From NCBI GenBank assembly GCA_903842345.1, contig CAIMLR010000047.1, positions 349,638-413,637 on the forward strand: a DNA stretch of 64,000 bases, written 5' to 3'. The stretch comes from an uncultured Myxococcales bacterium. Lineage in GTDB: Bacteria; Myxococcota_A; UBA9042. Positions 45,623 to 53,961 of this stretch are shown here, piece after piece. The notes below the pieces were generated by a model. That model ran no database searches. It was not told the origin of the DNA and worked only from the letters and a program-made list of their open reading frames with translations. Numbering within the stretch: position 1 is the first letter of the stretch; each line of letters opens with the position of its first letter. The position numbers were made by a program, and so were the translations under genes.

Positions 45623-46153
45623 ATGCCGCCCAAACGTGATTCCACTCTGAAGCCTCAGGACCTCGTCGTCCTGCTCAAGCTCATGACCATCGGCAAGACG
45701 CCGTGGACGTTCGCTTCGTTGGCGCACCAGCTCGGCATGGCCGCGTCCGAAGTTCACGCCTCCGTACAACGCGCCGCCACATGCCACCTGTACGAGCCGA
45801 CGTCGCGCGAGGTAGCGGTTCACGGTCTGGCCGAGCTGCTCGTGCATGGCGTGCGCTACGTCTTCCCTGCGGTCCCCGGCGCACTCGCACGCGGTCTGCC
45901 GACGGCTCACTCCGCCCCAGCACTGAGCCGGGAGCTCCGCGCTGCTGACGACTCAATGCTCGTGTGGCCGTCCGAGCCAGGCCGCGCCATGGGGCAGTCT
46001 CTCGCGCCGCTACACCCTTCCGCACCCGCAGCTGCGGCGGCAGATCCGGCGTTGTACGAGTTGCTGGCGCTCGTGGACAGCCTGCGCGTCGGTCGGCCAC
46101 GTGAGCGCGCAGTGGCGGCGGCGCAGCTGCAAAAGCGCCTGGGAGTCGCATGA
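45623..46153 (+). CDS. Winged-helix antitoxin-like regulator (AbiEi-type role)
   Basis: A 176-aa protein starting at ATG 45623; ATG 45605 is possible but lies in the dyad. Residues 8-60 form a winged helix (LKPQDLVVLLKLMTIGKTPW, SLAHQLGMAASEVHASVQRA). Later helices (ALYELLALVDSLRVGRPRER) end at RLGVA. It overlaps a nucleotidyltransferase gene (ATGA), the usual order of AbiE-like systems. Its role is inferred as repressor and antidote. Confidence 0.62.
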   Translation: MPPKRDSTLKPQDLVVLLKLMTIGKTPWTFASLAHQLGMAASEVHASVQRAATCHLYEPTSREVAVHGLAELLVHGVRYVFPAVPGALARGLPTAHSAPALSRELRAADDSMLVWPSEPGRAMGQSLAPLHPSAPAAAAADPALYELLALVDSLRVGRPRERAVAAAQLQKRLGVA

Positions 46154-46866
46154 GCAGCGTCGTCAACCTGGAGAGGCTCGCCCGCGTCGCGCAAGTTTTG
46201 TCGGGTCTCAGCAAGCCGGTCGTGTATGTGGGTGGCGCGACGATCGGCCTGTACGTGGACGCATTCGCGGCCCGGCACGCGCGCCTGACGGACGACGTGG
46301 ATGGGCTCGTGGCTGTCGCGGGTAACGCCGAGTTCGCCGATCTGGAAAGCGAGCTGCGCGCCCTCGGACTGGTCCATTGCGAGGACGAGGACGCGCCTAT
46401 CTGCCGCTGGGTCCTGGATGGCGACATCCTCGTCGACGTCATGCCAACCGACGAACGAATCCTGGGCTTCTCGAACCGCTTCTACCCAGCCGGCTTTGCC
46501 AGAGCGGAGAAGATCGCCCTGCCCGACGGCGCGGCAGTGAAAGTCATGCGGCTCGAGTACCTGCTCGCGACGAAGGTCGAGGCGTTCAAGGGGCGCGGAA
46601 AGGACGACCCATTCGGCAGCAAGGACTTCGAGGACATCGTGGCGGTTCTGGACGGCGCGGATTGTCTCGCTGCTGTGACGACCGCCGACGCCGAGGTACG
46701 CGAGTATCTGGCGCGCTGGTTCGCGGACTACCTGCTCGCGTGGCCGCGTTTGACGGAGGCGGTGAGCGGCAACCTCCCGCAGCCGCCATCTTCTGCTCGG
46801 CTGGCAGCTGCAATGCGTCAGATCCGCGGCATCGCCGCACTGGCGCAGTGCGATGGTGAACCTTGA
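46150..46866 (+). CDS. Nucleotidyltransferase, AbiEii-like toxin
   Basis: A 238-aa protein of the MNT/AbiEii-like fold: VVYVGGATIGLYVD (GG motif, about 24-37), then RLTDDVDGLVAV with the DxD-type metal ligands (about 48), a third acidic strand GDILVDVMPTDE, and KVMRLEYLLATKVEAFKGRG, typical of the family. Phage-responsive nucleotidyl transfer is known for relatives. Translation is coupled to the antitoxin-like gene. Confidence 0.72.
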   Translation: MSSVVNLERLARVAQVLSGLSKPVVYVGGATIGLYVDAFAARHARLTDDVDGLVAVAGNAEFADLESELRALGLVHCEDEDAPICRWVLDGDILVDVMPTDERILGFSNRFYPAGFARAEKIALPDGAAVKVMRLEYLLATKVEAFKGRGKDDPFGSKDFEDIVAVLDGADCLAAVTTADAEVREYLARWFADYLLAWPRLTEAVSGNLPQPPSSARLAAAMRQIRGIAALAQCDGEP

Positions 46867-46979
46867 CCAGGTTTCGCGCGCGCGGGCATCGGACCAACAC
46901 ACGTGGCTCTGGGAGCGGCGAGATGACGCATGGAAACGGCACTCAAGTTTGGTGCCTATTCGCAACAGGCAAAGGCCTT

Positions 46980-47019
46980 GGGGGCACCAGAGCCCTTGGT
47001 GCCCCCAACTGGTGCCCCC
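46980..47019. repeat. GC-rich hairpin plus third repeat arm at island end
   Basis: GGGGGCACCA (46980-46989) and TGGTGCCCCC (46997-47006) form a perfect 10-bp stem with a 7-nt loop. A direct copy TGGTGCCCCC follows at 47010-47019. It lies about 90 bp left of the tRNA remnant. Terminator without a T-run, or a recombinase-binding site. Confidence 0.5.
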
Positions 47020-47109
47020 TGTTCGCTGCGGGGGTATCGCCGGACGCCGCCACGCGTCGTCCAACCTGCTGAAACTTCAACAAACTCCTGACACGCCCGC
47101 ACCCCGATT

Positions 47110-47158
47110 GACCTTCACACGGTGGGAGTCCTAGGTTCAAATCCTAGTGTGCGCACCA
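47110..47158 (+). tRNA. 3' fragment of tRNA-Val(CAC), probable attachment site
   Basis: The 3' part of a tRNA is clear: anticodon loop TTCACAC (47114-47120, anticodon CAC), T-arm CTAGG-TTCAAAT-CCTAG (47131-47147), acceptor TGTGCGC, discriminator A and CCA (47156-47158). The required 5' acceptor GCGCACA and a D-arm are absent in the preceding 80 bp. This is the normal trace of site-specific integration into a tRNA gene. Confidence 0.8.
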
Positions 47159-47161
47159 AGA

Positions 47162-47187
47162 AAGCCTCTGGAAACAGAGGCTTTTTT
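47162..47187 (+). terminator. Rho-independent terminator of the tRNA gene
   Basis: Stem AAGCCTCTG/CAGAGGCTT with GAAA loop, then a T-run. It directly follows the CCA of the tRNA fragment, so the native downstream flank is retained. Confidence 0.92.
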
Positions 47188-47379
47188 CGTTTTGTCCCGG
47201 ACCGATTTCGCGTCCAGGTCCCACCGCCGGGTCCGCGCCGCCACGACGAGCTTCCGTCGCGGCAAAAGCAAATGCCCCACAGCCCTGCCGGTCCACCCGC
47301 TGGTGCTGGAGGCGGGGCGCCACGCCGCCGTTTCTGACAATCTCAGTGTCGATTCGATCACGCGAGCGAGAACCCAATG

Positions 47380-47866
47380 GGCGATGCATCGGCCCTGGAT
47401 GGCGACCTTGCCTGCTCCGGTCGGGCAGTCGATGCCCGTCCATGCAGCCGTGGGTCAGCGTGCACCTGCGGACTGGGTCGGCGAACGAGCTGGACCTCAC
47501 GCCGTCACCGAGCAGCTCGTTGACGATGGCCAAGGCGCACGGGTCGTCGCACGCGGAGTCGTTCTCCACGCACGTGCCCAAGCACTGGATCGCGGCTTCG
47601 CAGGTCGTGTTGCCAGCGCAAGCGGCGAACTCGGCCAACGCAGCTCGCCCGGCACACCCCATCGTTCCGCGCGTTTGCGCTGCTGATTCCCGCGAATTAC
47701 ACTTGGAAAAATCGCCCCAACTCACTTCACAAATGCCTTGCTGTCGCCGCTGGCCGTCGTGAGAATCAACGTCTCCGCCGTCTCGACCTACGCCCCGGTC
47801 ATCGGCGGAATCAGGCCCCGTCCGCGGCAATCCCTTCCGCCGTCGCACCCTTCTCGCAGGCTGCAC
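47380..47866 (-). pseudogene. Possible remnant of a cysteine-rich secreted protein
   Basis: A leftward frame contains a Cys-rich block (CAGNTTCEAAIQCLGTCVEN, then CDDPCALAIVNELLGDG) like exported Myxococcota-type proteins, but has no signal peptide and runs on through the terminator and tRNA remnant. Probably a decayed gene. The rest of 47188-47875 shows nothing. Confidence 0.3.
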
Positions 47867-47875
47867 TGCACCGAT

Positions 47876-48274
47876 TCATTCCCACTTGTCCTTTGCCTTC
47901 GCCGCCGCCTTCGTCTGCCACTGCATGTTGCTGGGTGCGTCAGCGCCGCCGCGCTTCAGCGGGTGCACGTGGTCGATGACATAGCCGGGACATGCGCCGC
48001 TGCTCCTGCCGTTGGACGGGCATCGGTGGGCGCGCTTGAACTCGTTCTTGGCAGAAGCCGACCGTCTGATGCGGCCATGCGAATCGCGGGCGATGCCCCT
48101 GGCGCGAAACACGGATGTGCTGCGGTGGCTGCGGCCGCTAAAACCGCTGGAGGCGCGGTGGCTGCCGCTGCTGCTGGAGCGGTGACTGCCGCCTCCGCCG
48201 TGACCACGCGCGAACACCGGCGCCGGGACGAGAATCGCGATCAACGTGAGCAATGGCAGCAGCTTGGACCTCAT
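47876..48274 (-). CDS. Secreted HNH nuclease-like protein
   Basis: A 132-aa protein from the ATG at 48274 with GGAGG 4 nt upstream. Signal peptide LLPLLTLIAILVPAPVFARG, then a Ser/Arg/Gly-rich linker. The compact C-terminal motif FKRAHRCPSNGRSSGACPGY, VIDHVHPLKRGGADAPSNMQ and WQTKAAAKAKDKWE is that of short HNH endonuclease-like proteins in Proteobacteria. A periplasmic or secreted nuclease is likely. Confidence 0.72.
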   Translation of the reverse strand: MRSKLLPLLTLIAILVPAPVFARGHGGGGSHRSSSSGSHRASSGFSGRSHRSTSVFRARGIARDSHGRIRRSASAKNEFKRAHRCPSNGRSSGACPGYVIDHVHPLKRGGADAPSNMQWQTKAAAKAKDKWE

Positions 48275-48427
48275 TGAACCTCCAGAGCCGCGAGCGTAGG
48301 CTTGTGGCCCAAGGAACACAACGGCCGTCTCGCGTCGGCATGTCCTCGTCCGTCCTGAACCCATTGCCCGGCGCGCGGCTCCGACGACGGCGTCCTATCC
48401 TAGGGCGAACCTCAACGGAGCAAGACC

Positions 48428-48592
48428 ATGTGCAGTCGAACCACTTGTCCCCAGTGCGGCAAACCCACTTTCGTCGGCTGCGGCGCGCACGTCGAGCAGG
48501 TGCTCGGCGACGTTCCCCCCGCGCAGCGCTGCAAGTGTCGCGAGGAAGCCGCCGCGGCGCGCAACGGCGCCAACCAGAAAGGCGGCAAGTAA
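48428..48592 (+). CDS. 54-aa cysteine-motif peptide
   Basis: A 54-codon frame beginning MCSRTTCPQCGKPTFVGCG, with further cysteines in RCKC. This pattern is a small conserved family, probably zinc-binding. Its stop overlaps the start of the CoA-disulfide-reductase-like gene (TAATG), so the two are co-translated, which hints at a thiol or metal link. Confidence 0.7.
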   Translation: MCSRTTCPQCGKPTFVGCGAHVEQVLGDVPPAQRCKCREEAAAARNGANQKGGK

Positions 48593-50259
48593 TGGCGACG
48601 CAGCAGCACCGGCGGATCGTGATTGTTGGCGGCGTGGCGGGCGGCGCGGCGGCGGCGGCCAAAGCACGGCGGACGGACGAACACGCGGAAATCTTCATGT
48701 TTGAGCGTGGCCCCCACGTCTCGTTCGCCAATTGCGGCCTGCCGTACTACGTCGGTGGCGACATCGCCGAGCGCGCGTCGCTGCTGCTGCAAACGCCGGA
48801 GAGCTTCTGGCGGCGCTTCCGCGTGCGCGTCCACGTCCGCCACGAGGTGCTCGGCATCGATCGCGTCGCGAGGAACGTCCAGGTGCGCAATCTGGAGACG
48901 AATGAAGTGTACCTCCAACCCTACGACGCGCTGGTGCTGTCGCCGGGCGCGGGCGCCATCGTGCCGCAGCTCGCTGGGCTGCCGGCGCGCAACGTGTTCG
49001 TCGTCAAGACCGTGCCGGATTCGGACGCGGTGCGGACTTGGCTGGATGACGAAAAGCCGACCCGCGCGGTTGTGGTGGGCGCCGGTTTTATCGGACTCGA
49101 GACCGCTGAGGCGCTCCACACCCGCGGTTTGCACGTGACGGTCGTCGAACTCCAGCCCCAAGTGCTGCCGGCGCTTGACCCGGACATGGCCGAGCTTGTG
49201 GCAAGGCGGCTGCGCGAGCGCGGCGTCGACCTCGTGCTCGGCGATGGCATCGCGGGGCTTGAGACGGACGCAACGCAGACGGTGACTGGCGTGCGCCTGG
49301 CCAGCGGCAAAGTGCTGCCGGCCGGTATTGTCATCTTGTCGATCGGCGTACGCCCAGAACTCAAGCTCGCGTTGGATGCCGGGCTGGAGATTGGCAAGGC
49401 GGGCGGCATCGCGGTGAATGAACGCCAGCAGACGTCAGACCCGAACATCTACGCCGCGGGCGATGCGGTGGAGGTGATCCAGCGCGTGACCGGCCAGAAA
49501 GTGCGGATGCCGCTGGCGGGTCCGGCGAGCAAGCAGGGGCGCGTGGCGGGTGCGAACGCGGCAGGCGGCGACCTGCGCTTTCCTGGCGCGCTCGGGACGG
49601 CGATCCTCGGCACGATGGGCATTTCAGCGGGTCGCACGGGCCTCACCGAGCGCGACGCGCAGGCGGCGGGCATGGACGTGCTCGTGACGCACACGCACAA
49701 CCTCGACCACGCGAGCTACTATCCCGGCGCGCAGATGCTTCACATCAAGCTGGTGACGGACGCGAAGACCGGGCGGCTGCTTGGCGGGCAAGTCGTCGGC
49801 GAGAACGGCGTGGACAAGCGCCTGGACGTGCTGGCGATGGCGCTCCAGGCAGGGATGCACGTGGAAGAATTGGAGGAAGCTGACCTCGCCTATGCGCCGC
49901 AGTTTTCCTCGGCGCGCGATCCGGTGATCATGGCCGGACATGTAGCGGCGAACGCGATACGCAATGCGTTCGACGTCATCACGTGCCCCACCTTGCGCGC
50001 GCGGATGGACGCGGGCGAGGCGATCCAACTGCTGGACGTGCGGACACCGAGCGAATTCGCAACCGGCTATCTGCCGGGCGCGCTGAACGTGCCGGTGGAT
50101 GACCTGCGGGACCGTCTGGGTGAACTCGACAAAACCGCAGAGACGGTCGTGTACTGCAAGGTCGGCTTCCGCGGCTATCTGGCGTCGCGGATCCTGCAGC
50201 AGAACGGCTTTGCCCACGTCAAGAACCTGACAGGCGGCATCCTTGTGTGCGACGCGTGA
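48592..50259 (+). CDS. cdr: CoA-disulfide reductase/NADH oxidase with rhodanese domain
   Basis: A 555-aa fusion. FAD site IVIVGGVAGGAAAAAKAR (about 9-26). The redox Cys is in SFANCGLPYYVGG (about 44). A second nucleotide site AVVVGAGFIGLETAEAL follows, then YAAGDAVE. The C-terminal ~95 residues form a rhodanese with active Cys in VVYCKVGFRGY. CoADR-rhodanese enzymes reduce CoA disulfides, persulfides or polysulfide with NAD(P)H. Bacillithiol genes nearby fit a low-molecular-thiol economy. The start is set by the TAATG overlap. Confidence 0.88.
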   Translation: MATQQHRRIVIVGGVAGGAAAAAKARRTDEHAEIFMFERGPHVSFANCGLPYYVGGDIAERASLLLQTPESFWRRFRVRVHVRHEVLGIDRVARNVQVRNLETNEVYLQPYDALVLSPGAGAIVPQLAGLPARNVFVVKTVPDSDAVRTWLDDEKPTRAVVVGAGFIGLETAEALHTRGLHVTVVELQPQVLPALDPDMAELVARRLRERGVDLVLGDGIAGLETDATQTVTGVRLASGKVLPAGIVILSIGVRPELKLALDAGLEIGKAGGIAVNERQQTSDPNIYAAGDAVEVIQRVTGQKVRMPLAGPASKQGRVAGANAAGGDLRFPGALGTAILGTMGISAGRTGLTERDAQAAGMDVLVTHTHNLDHASYYPGAQMLHIKLVTDAKTGRLLGGQVVGENGVDKRLDVLAMALQAGMHVEELEEADLAYAPQFSSARDPVIMAGHVAANAIRNAFDVITCPTLRARMDAGEAIQLLDVRTPSEFATGYLPGALNVPVDDLRDRLGELDKTAETVVYCKVGFRGYLASRILQQNGFAHVKNLTGGILVCDA

Positions 50260-50467
50260 ATGGGCCGGCGCTTCCGCCGTCGCGATGTGCGTAAAACCGG
50301 CTTGGTCCGGGCGCTTTGCCTGTTCGCGGTGGCGCAGACACGCGATCCGCCTACCATGAGGTCCCGGCGCGCTCGCCGTCGTCTTCCCCAGGGGACGCGA
50401 CGCCCGCTGGGAGGATCGGCGGCGTTGCGTGCTCAGCATCGCGGCGACGCTGAAAACGGGAGACGCA

Positions 50468-51859
50468 ATGTGGAACGCAATCGCCCTCGTGTCGGCATCG
50501 CCAGTGCCGACCTTGTCCAATCCGCTGGTGTGGCACCGACTGCAGTTCGCGTTCACCATCGTCTACCACTATCTGTTCCCCCAGCTGACCATGGGCCTCG
50601 CGCTGCTGATTGTGGTGATGAAGGGCCTCGCGCTGCGCCCGGGCGGTGAGGTGTACGCGCGGGCGGCGCGCTTTTGGGTGCGCATCTTCGGCCTCAACTT
50701 TGGCATCGGCGTCGTGACCGGATTGCCGATGGAGTTCCAGTTCGGCACCAACTGGGCGCGGTTCTCGCAACTCACCGGCGGCGTCATCGGCCAGACGTTG
50801 GCGTTGGAGGGCATGTTCGCGTTTTTCCTGGAGTCGTCGTTCCTCGCGATGCTCGTGTGGGGCGAGAAGAAGCTCGGGCCAAAGAAGCATTTCGCCGCCG
50901 CCGTCGCGCTTTTCGTCGGCAGTTGGCTATCCGGCGTGTTCATCACGACGACAAACGCGTTCATGCAGCACCCAGTCGGCTACACGCGCGGTCCGGACGG
51001 TGTCTTGGCCCTCGCGGATTTTTGGACCTATCTGCTCAACCCGTGGGCGCTGGCACAATACGCCCACAATCAAATGGCGTCGCTGGTGACCGCGGCGTTC
51101 GTCGTCACGGCGGTGGGGGCGTTTTGGCTGCTGCGCGGCGTGCACGTGGAGCAGGCGCGGCTCAACGTGAAGGTCGGCACCATTGCCGGGCTCTTCGCTT
51201 CGCTCGTCGTGGCGTTTCCGACCGGGGACATTCAGGCCAAGCTTGTTGCGCGTCATCAGCCCGCGGCGTTGGCGGCGATGGAAGGCCGCTTTGAGTCCGG
51301 TCCGCGCGCGGAAATTCACCTCATCGGCCAGCCCAACGTCGCGGAGCGGCGCTTGGACAATCCCATCGGCGTGCCAGCGGTCCTCTCATTCCTCGCCTTT
51401 GGCACCTTCAACGCCGACGTGAAAGGCCTCAATGACATTCCTGAAAGCGAGTGGCCGACGAGCGTCGAACTGCTCTACTACGCGTTTCACGTGATGGTCG
51501 GACTCGGGACGCTGTTCATCGGCTTGATGGCGCTCGCCAACGTGCTGCGCTGGCGCGGTTGGCTGGAGCGCAGTCGCTGGTTGCTCTGGACGCTGATGCT
51601 GGCGTTCCCGTTCCCCTACATCGCCAATACCGCCGGTTGGATGACCGCGGAACTCGGCAGGCAGCCCTGGCTCGTCTACGGCCTCTTGCGCACCGCGGAT
51701 GGCGCGAGCCCGACCGTCCACGCCGGCAGCACAGTCTTCACGCTCATCGGTTTCGCCGGCCTGTATTTCGTCCTCGGTCTCGCGTTCATCTTCCTCGTTG
51801 GCCGCGAGGTCTTGCACGGTCCGGACGGCCATACCGCCAACGAGGTGCCCCATGCCTGA
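50468..51859 (+). CDS. cydA: Cytochrome bd oxidase subunit I
   Basis: A 463-aa membrane protein with about nine helices. It has the haem ligand region LVWHRLQFAF, YHYLFPQLTMG, the quinol/haem motif GLPMEFQFGTNW, LEGMFAFFLESSF with conserved Glu, and AELGRQPWLVYGLLRT. The Q-loop is short, as in cyanide-insensitive-type (CIO) oxidases. It overlaps cydB by 8 nt. Its role is quinol oxidation at low oxygen or under sulfide or nitric-oxide stress. Confidence 0.93.
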   Translation: MWNAIALVSASPVPTLSNPLVWHRLQFAFTIVYHYLFPQLTMGLALLIVVMKGLALRPGGEVYARAARFWVRIFGLNFGIGVVTGLPMEFQFGTNWARFSQLTGGVIGQTLALEGMFAFFLESSFLAMLVWGEKKLGPKKHFAAAVALFVGSWLSGVFITTTNAFMQHPVGYTRGPDGVLALADFWTYLLNPWALAQYAHNQMASLVTAAFVVTAVGAFWLLRGVHVEQARLNVKVGTIAGLFASLVVAFPTGDIQAKLVARHQPAALAAMEGRFESGPRAEIHLIGQPNVAERRLDNPIGVPAVLSFLAFGTFNADVKGLNDIPESEWPTSVELLYYAFHVMVGLGTLFIGLMALANVLRWRGWLERSRWLLWTLMLAFPFPYIANTAGWMTAELGRQPWLVYGLLRTADGASPTVHAGSTVFTLIGFAGLYFVLGLAFIFLVGREVLHGPDGHTANEVPHA

Positions 51860-52892
51860 ACTCACAACCCTGTGGTTCTGGATCGTCGCCGTGATGGTGA
51901 CCCTGTGGTCCGTGCTCGACGGATTCGACTTCGGCGTTGGCGTGCTCCACCGCTTCGTCGGCCGCACCGACAGCGAACGCCGCGAGGTCCTGGCAGCCAT
52001 CGGCCCCGTCTGGGACGGCAACGAGGTCTGGCTCCTCGCCTCCGGCGGCGCCATCTTCCTCGCTTTCCCCAGGCTCCTCGCGGCCGCGTTCTCCGGCTTC
52101 TACCTGCCGGTCATTTTCGTCGTCTGGGCGCTAATCCTGCGCGGCGTCTCCATCGAATTGCGCAGTCACCTCCCCAGCCCGCTCTGGCGCAGCTTCTTCG
52201 ACACGACTTTTGCGATCGCGTCCGCCGCGGTCCCCGTGCTCGTCGGCGCGGCGCTGGGCAACGTCGTGCGGGGAGTGCCGCTGACGGCCGACGGATTCTT
52301 TGAACTGCCGCTGTTTGCCACCGGCGACGCGCTCGGCGTGCTGGACGGCTACACGGTCCTTTGCGGCGGGCTCGTGCTCGTGACGCTCACCGCGCACGGC
52401 GCCAACTGGCTGGTGTGGAAGACGGGAGGCGCCGTGCAGCAACGGACGCTGGCGGTGCGGACGCCGTTGTGGCTCGCGGCGTTGACGCTCTGGCTCGTCA
52501 CAGGCGCGGCGACCTGGCGCGTTGCGCCGGACGTCTTTGCCGCCGCGGGCACAGCGCCGATGGCTTGGCTCGGTCTCGCGCTGGTGGTGGGCGGCGCCAC
52601 GACTGTGCTCCTCAAGCGCCACGCCGAACGTGCGCCGTTCTTCGGCGGCGTCGCGTTCATCGCCGGTTCACTGGTCACCGCGGTCGCGTGCCTGTTCCCG
52701 GTGGTGTTGCGCGCGTCAGGTGGCCCCGGTCTGTCGCTGACTGTCACCAACGCGGCGTCAGGCGCCATCGCGCTGCAGTCCGGGCTGATGTGGTGGGGAC
52801 CGGGCGTCCTGCTCGCGGCCAGCTATCTGGCGTGGGTGCTGCGGCACTTCCGCGGCAAGGTCGTTGCCGCGCAGGACGGCGAGGGGTACTGA
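51852..52892 (+). CDS. cydB: Cytochrome bd oxidase subunit II
   Basis: A 346-aa membrane protein with about eight helices. Family motifs: VLDGFDFGVGVLHRF, GPVWDGNEVWLLASGGAIFL, AFSGFYLPVIFVVWALILRG and the late HGANWLVWKT. It overlaps cydA; no CydX-like peptide frame was evident after it. Completes the oxidase. Confidence 0.93.
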   Translation: MPELTTLWFWIVAVMVTLWSVLDGFDFGVGVLHRFVGRTDSERREVLAAIGPVWDGNEVWLLASGGAIFLAFPRLLAAAFSGFYLPVIFVVWALILRGVSIELRSHLPSPLWRSFFDTTFAIASAAVPVLVGAALGNVVRGVPLTADGFFELPLFATGDALGVLDGYTVLCGGLVLVTLTAHGANWLVWKTGGAVQQRTLAVRTPLWLAALTLWLVTGAATWRVAPDVFAAAGTAPMAWLGLALVVGGATTVLLKRHAERAPFFGGVAFIAGSLVTAVACLFPVVLRASGGPGLSLTVTNAASGAIALQSGLMWWGPGVLLAASYLAWVLRHFRGKVVAAQDGEGY

Positions 52893-52973
52893 CAGCCCAT
52901 CGGCGCCGCGCGGTAGTCACGGCAGCCCGTGGCGTGCTATGGGACGCAGCTGCACAATCAGGAGCCGCTGCCC

Positions 52974-53846
52974 ATGAAGCCGACGTTTGAGATCCCCGCC
53001 ACGCTGCTCGACAACGCCGCGACGTTCACCGACCCGTTCTTTCAGCGGTTCCAACAGGCGCCCAAGGCGATCGCGCTGACCGACGACGTGACGAAGACGT
53101 ACGCATTTCCAACGTTCTATGGCGACGTGACGTGCGCAATGGCCATCTTTCTGTGCGACTACGCCGCGGCGCAGGCCGTCCTGCCGCATCCGGCGATGAA
53201 GCCCGTGCGGATGACGCGCGGCCGCTCGCTGGTCGTGCTGTCGTGCTACAACTACAAGAATGTGATGGGGATTCCCGCCTACAACGAGATCGCGATGACG
53301 ATTCCGGTCCTCGCCGGCCCAGGCCGCGACTGGCCGGTGCTGCCGATGCTGGCGGGCGGCCTCTTTCCGCAGGTCGGCTACTACGTGTTCGGGATGCCGG
53401 TCACATCCAAGGAAAACCAGTTGCGAGGCAATAACATCTGGGGACTTCCTAAAGTAACACATGAGATTGAAATGGCGACCGACGGCGGCGATTGCGTCAC
53501 GGTGGCCAAGGAGCCAGATGCAACGCCTTACTTCACATTGCGCGTGCCCATGGCTGGTGTTGCAACGGATTTTGACACAAACGGCTGGATCTACTCCAAG
53601 CTGGGCGACCGCTACCTGCGCAGCCAGACGAACTTCAAAGGCACGTTCAACGTGACGAAGCACATGGGCGCGCTCGTGCGCAAAGGCACCACGCCGGACC
53701 GGCCGTACCTGCAGATTGGCGACAGTCCTTCGGCGGCGATCCTGCGGCAATTGCAGATCGAGGCGCAGCCGTTCCAGTTCCGCTACGCCCAGACCCTCAA
53801 CAGCACATTTGGCCTGCCGCAGCCTGATTGGCGCGCGCCCTGGTAG
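52974..53846 (+). CDS. Acetoacetate decarboxylase-family protein
   Basis: A 290-aa protein; AGGAG lies 9 nt before the ATG. The hallmark is RGNNIWGLPKVTHEIEM, where Lys (about 167) matches the Schiff-base lysine region of acetoacetate decarboxylases. AYNEIAMTIPVLAGPGRDWP fits the fold. Related enzymes act on other beta-keto or enol acids, so the substrate is open. The next gene, 115 bp on, encodes a flavin dehydrogenase. Confidence 0.7.
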   Translation: MKPTFEIPATLLDNAATFTDPFFQRFQQAPKAIALTDDVTKTYAFPTFYGDVTCAMAIFLCDYAAAQAVLPHPAMKPVRMTRGRSLVVLSCYNYKNVMGIPAYNEIAMTIPVLAGPGRDWPVLPMLAGGLFPQVGYYVFGMPVTSKENQLRGNNIWGLPKVTHEIEMATDGGDCVTVAKEPDATPYFTLRVPMAGVATDFDTNGWIYSKLGDRYLRSQTNFKGTFNVTKHMGALVRKGTTPDRPYLQIGDSPSAAILRQLQIEAQPFQFRYAQTLNSTFGLPQPDWRAPW

Positions 53847-53961
53847 CCCATGACGTTTCGATGGCGGACCGTGCACGCCGCCGCCGCGCTGGGCTTCCCT
53901 CCTCCGCAAGTTCGCGGTACGTTGCGGCTTCTTCCGGCGTGCTGCCGGCTCCTGGTGCGCC

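Noticed and set aside
47083..47158. Complete functional tRNA-Val
   Set aside because: The 5' acceptor strand and D-arm are missing; only the 3' half folds.
47144..47866. 240-codon leftward gene through the tRNA remnant
   Set aside because: It reads across the terminator and tRNA sequence; only its Cys-rich middle looks like a real, decayed protein.
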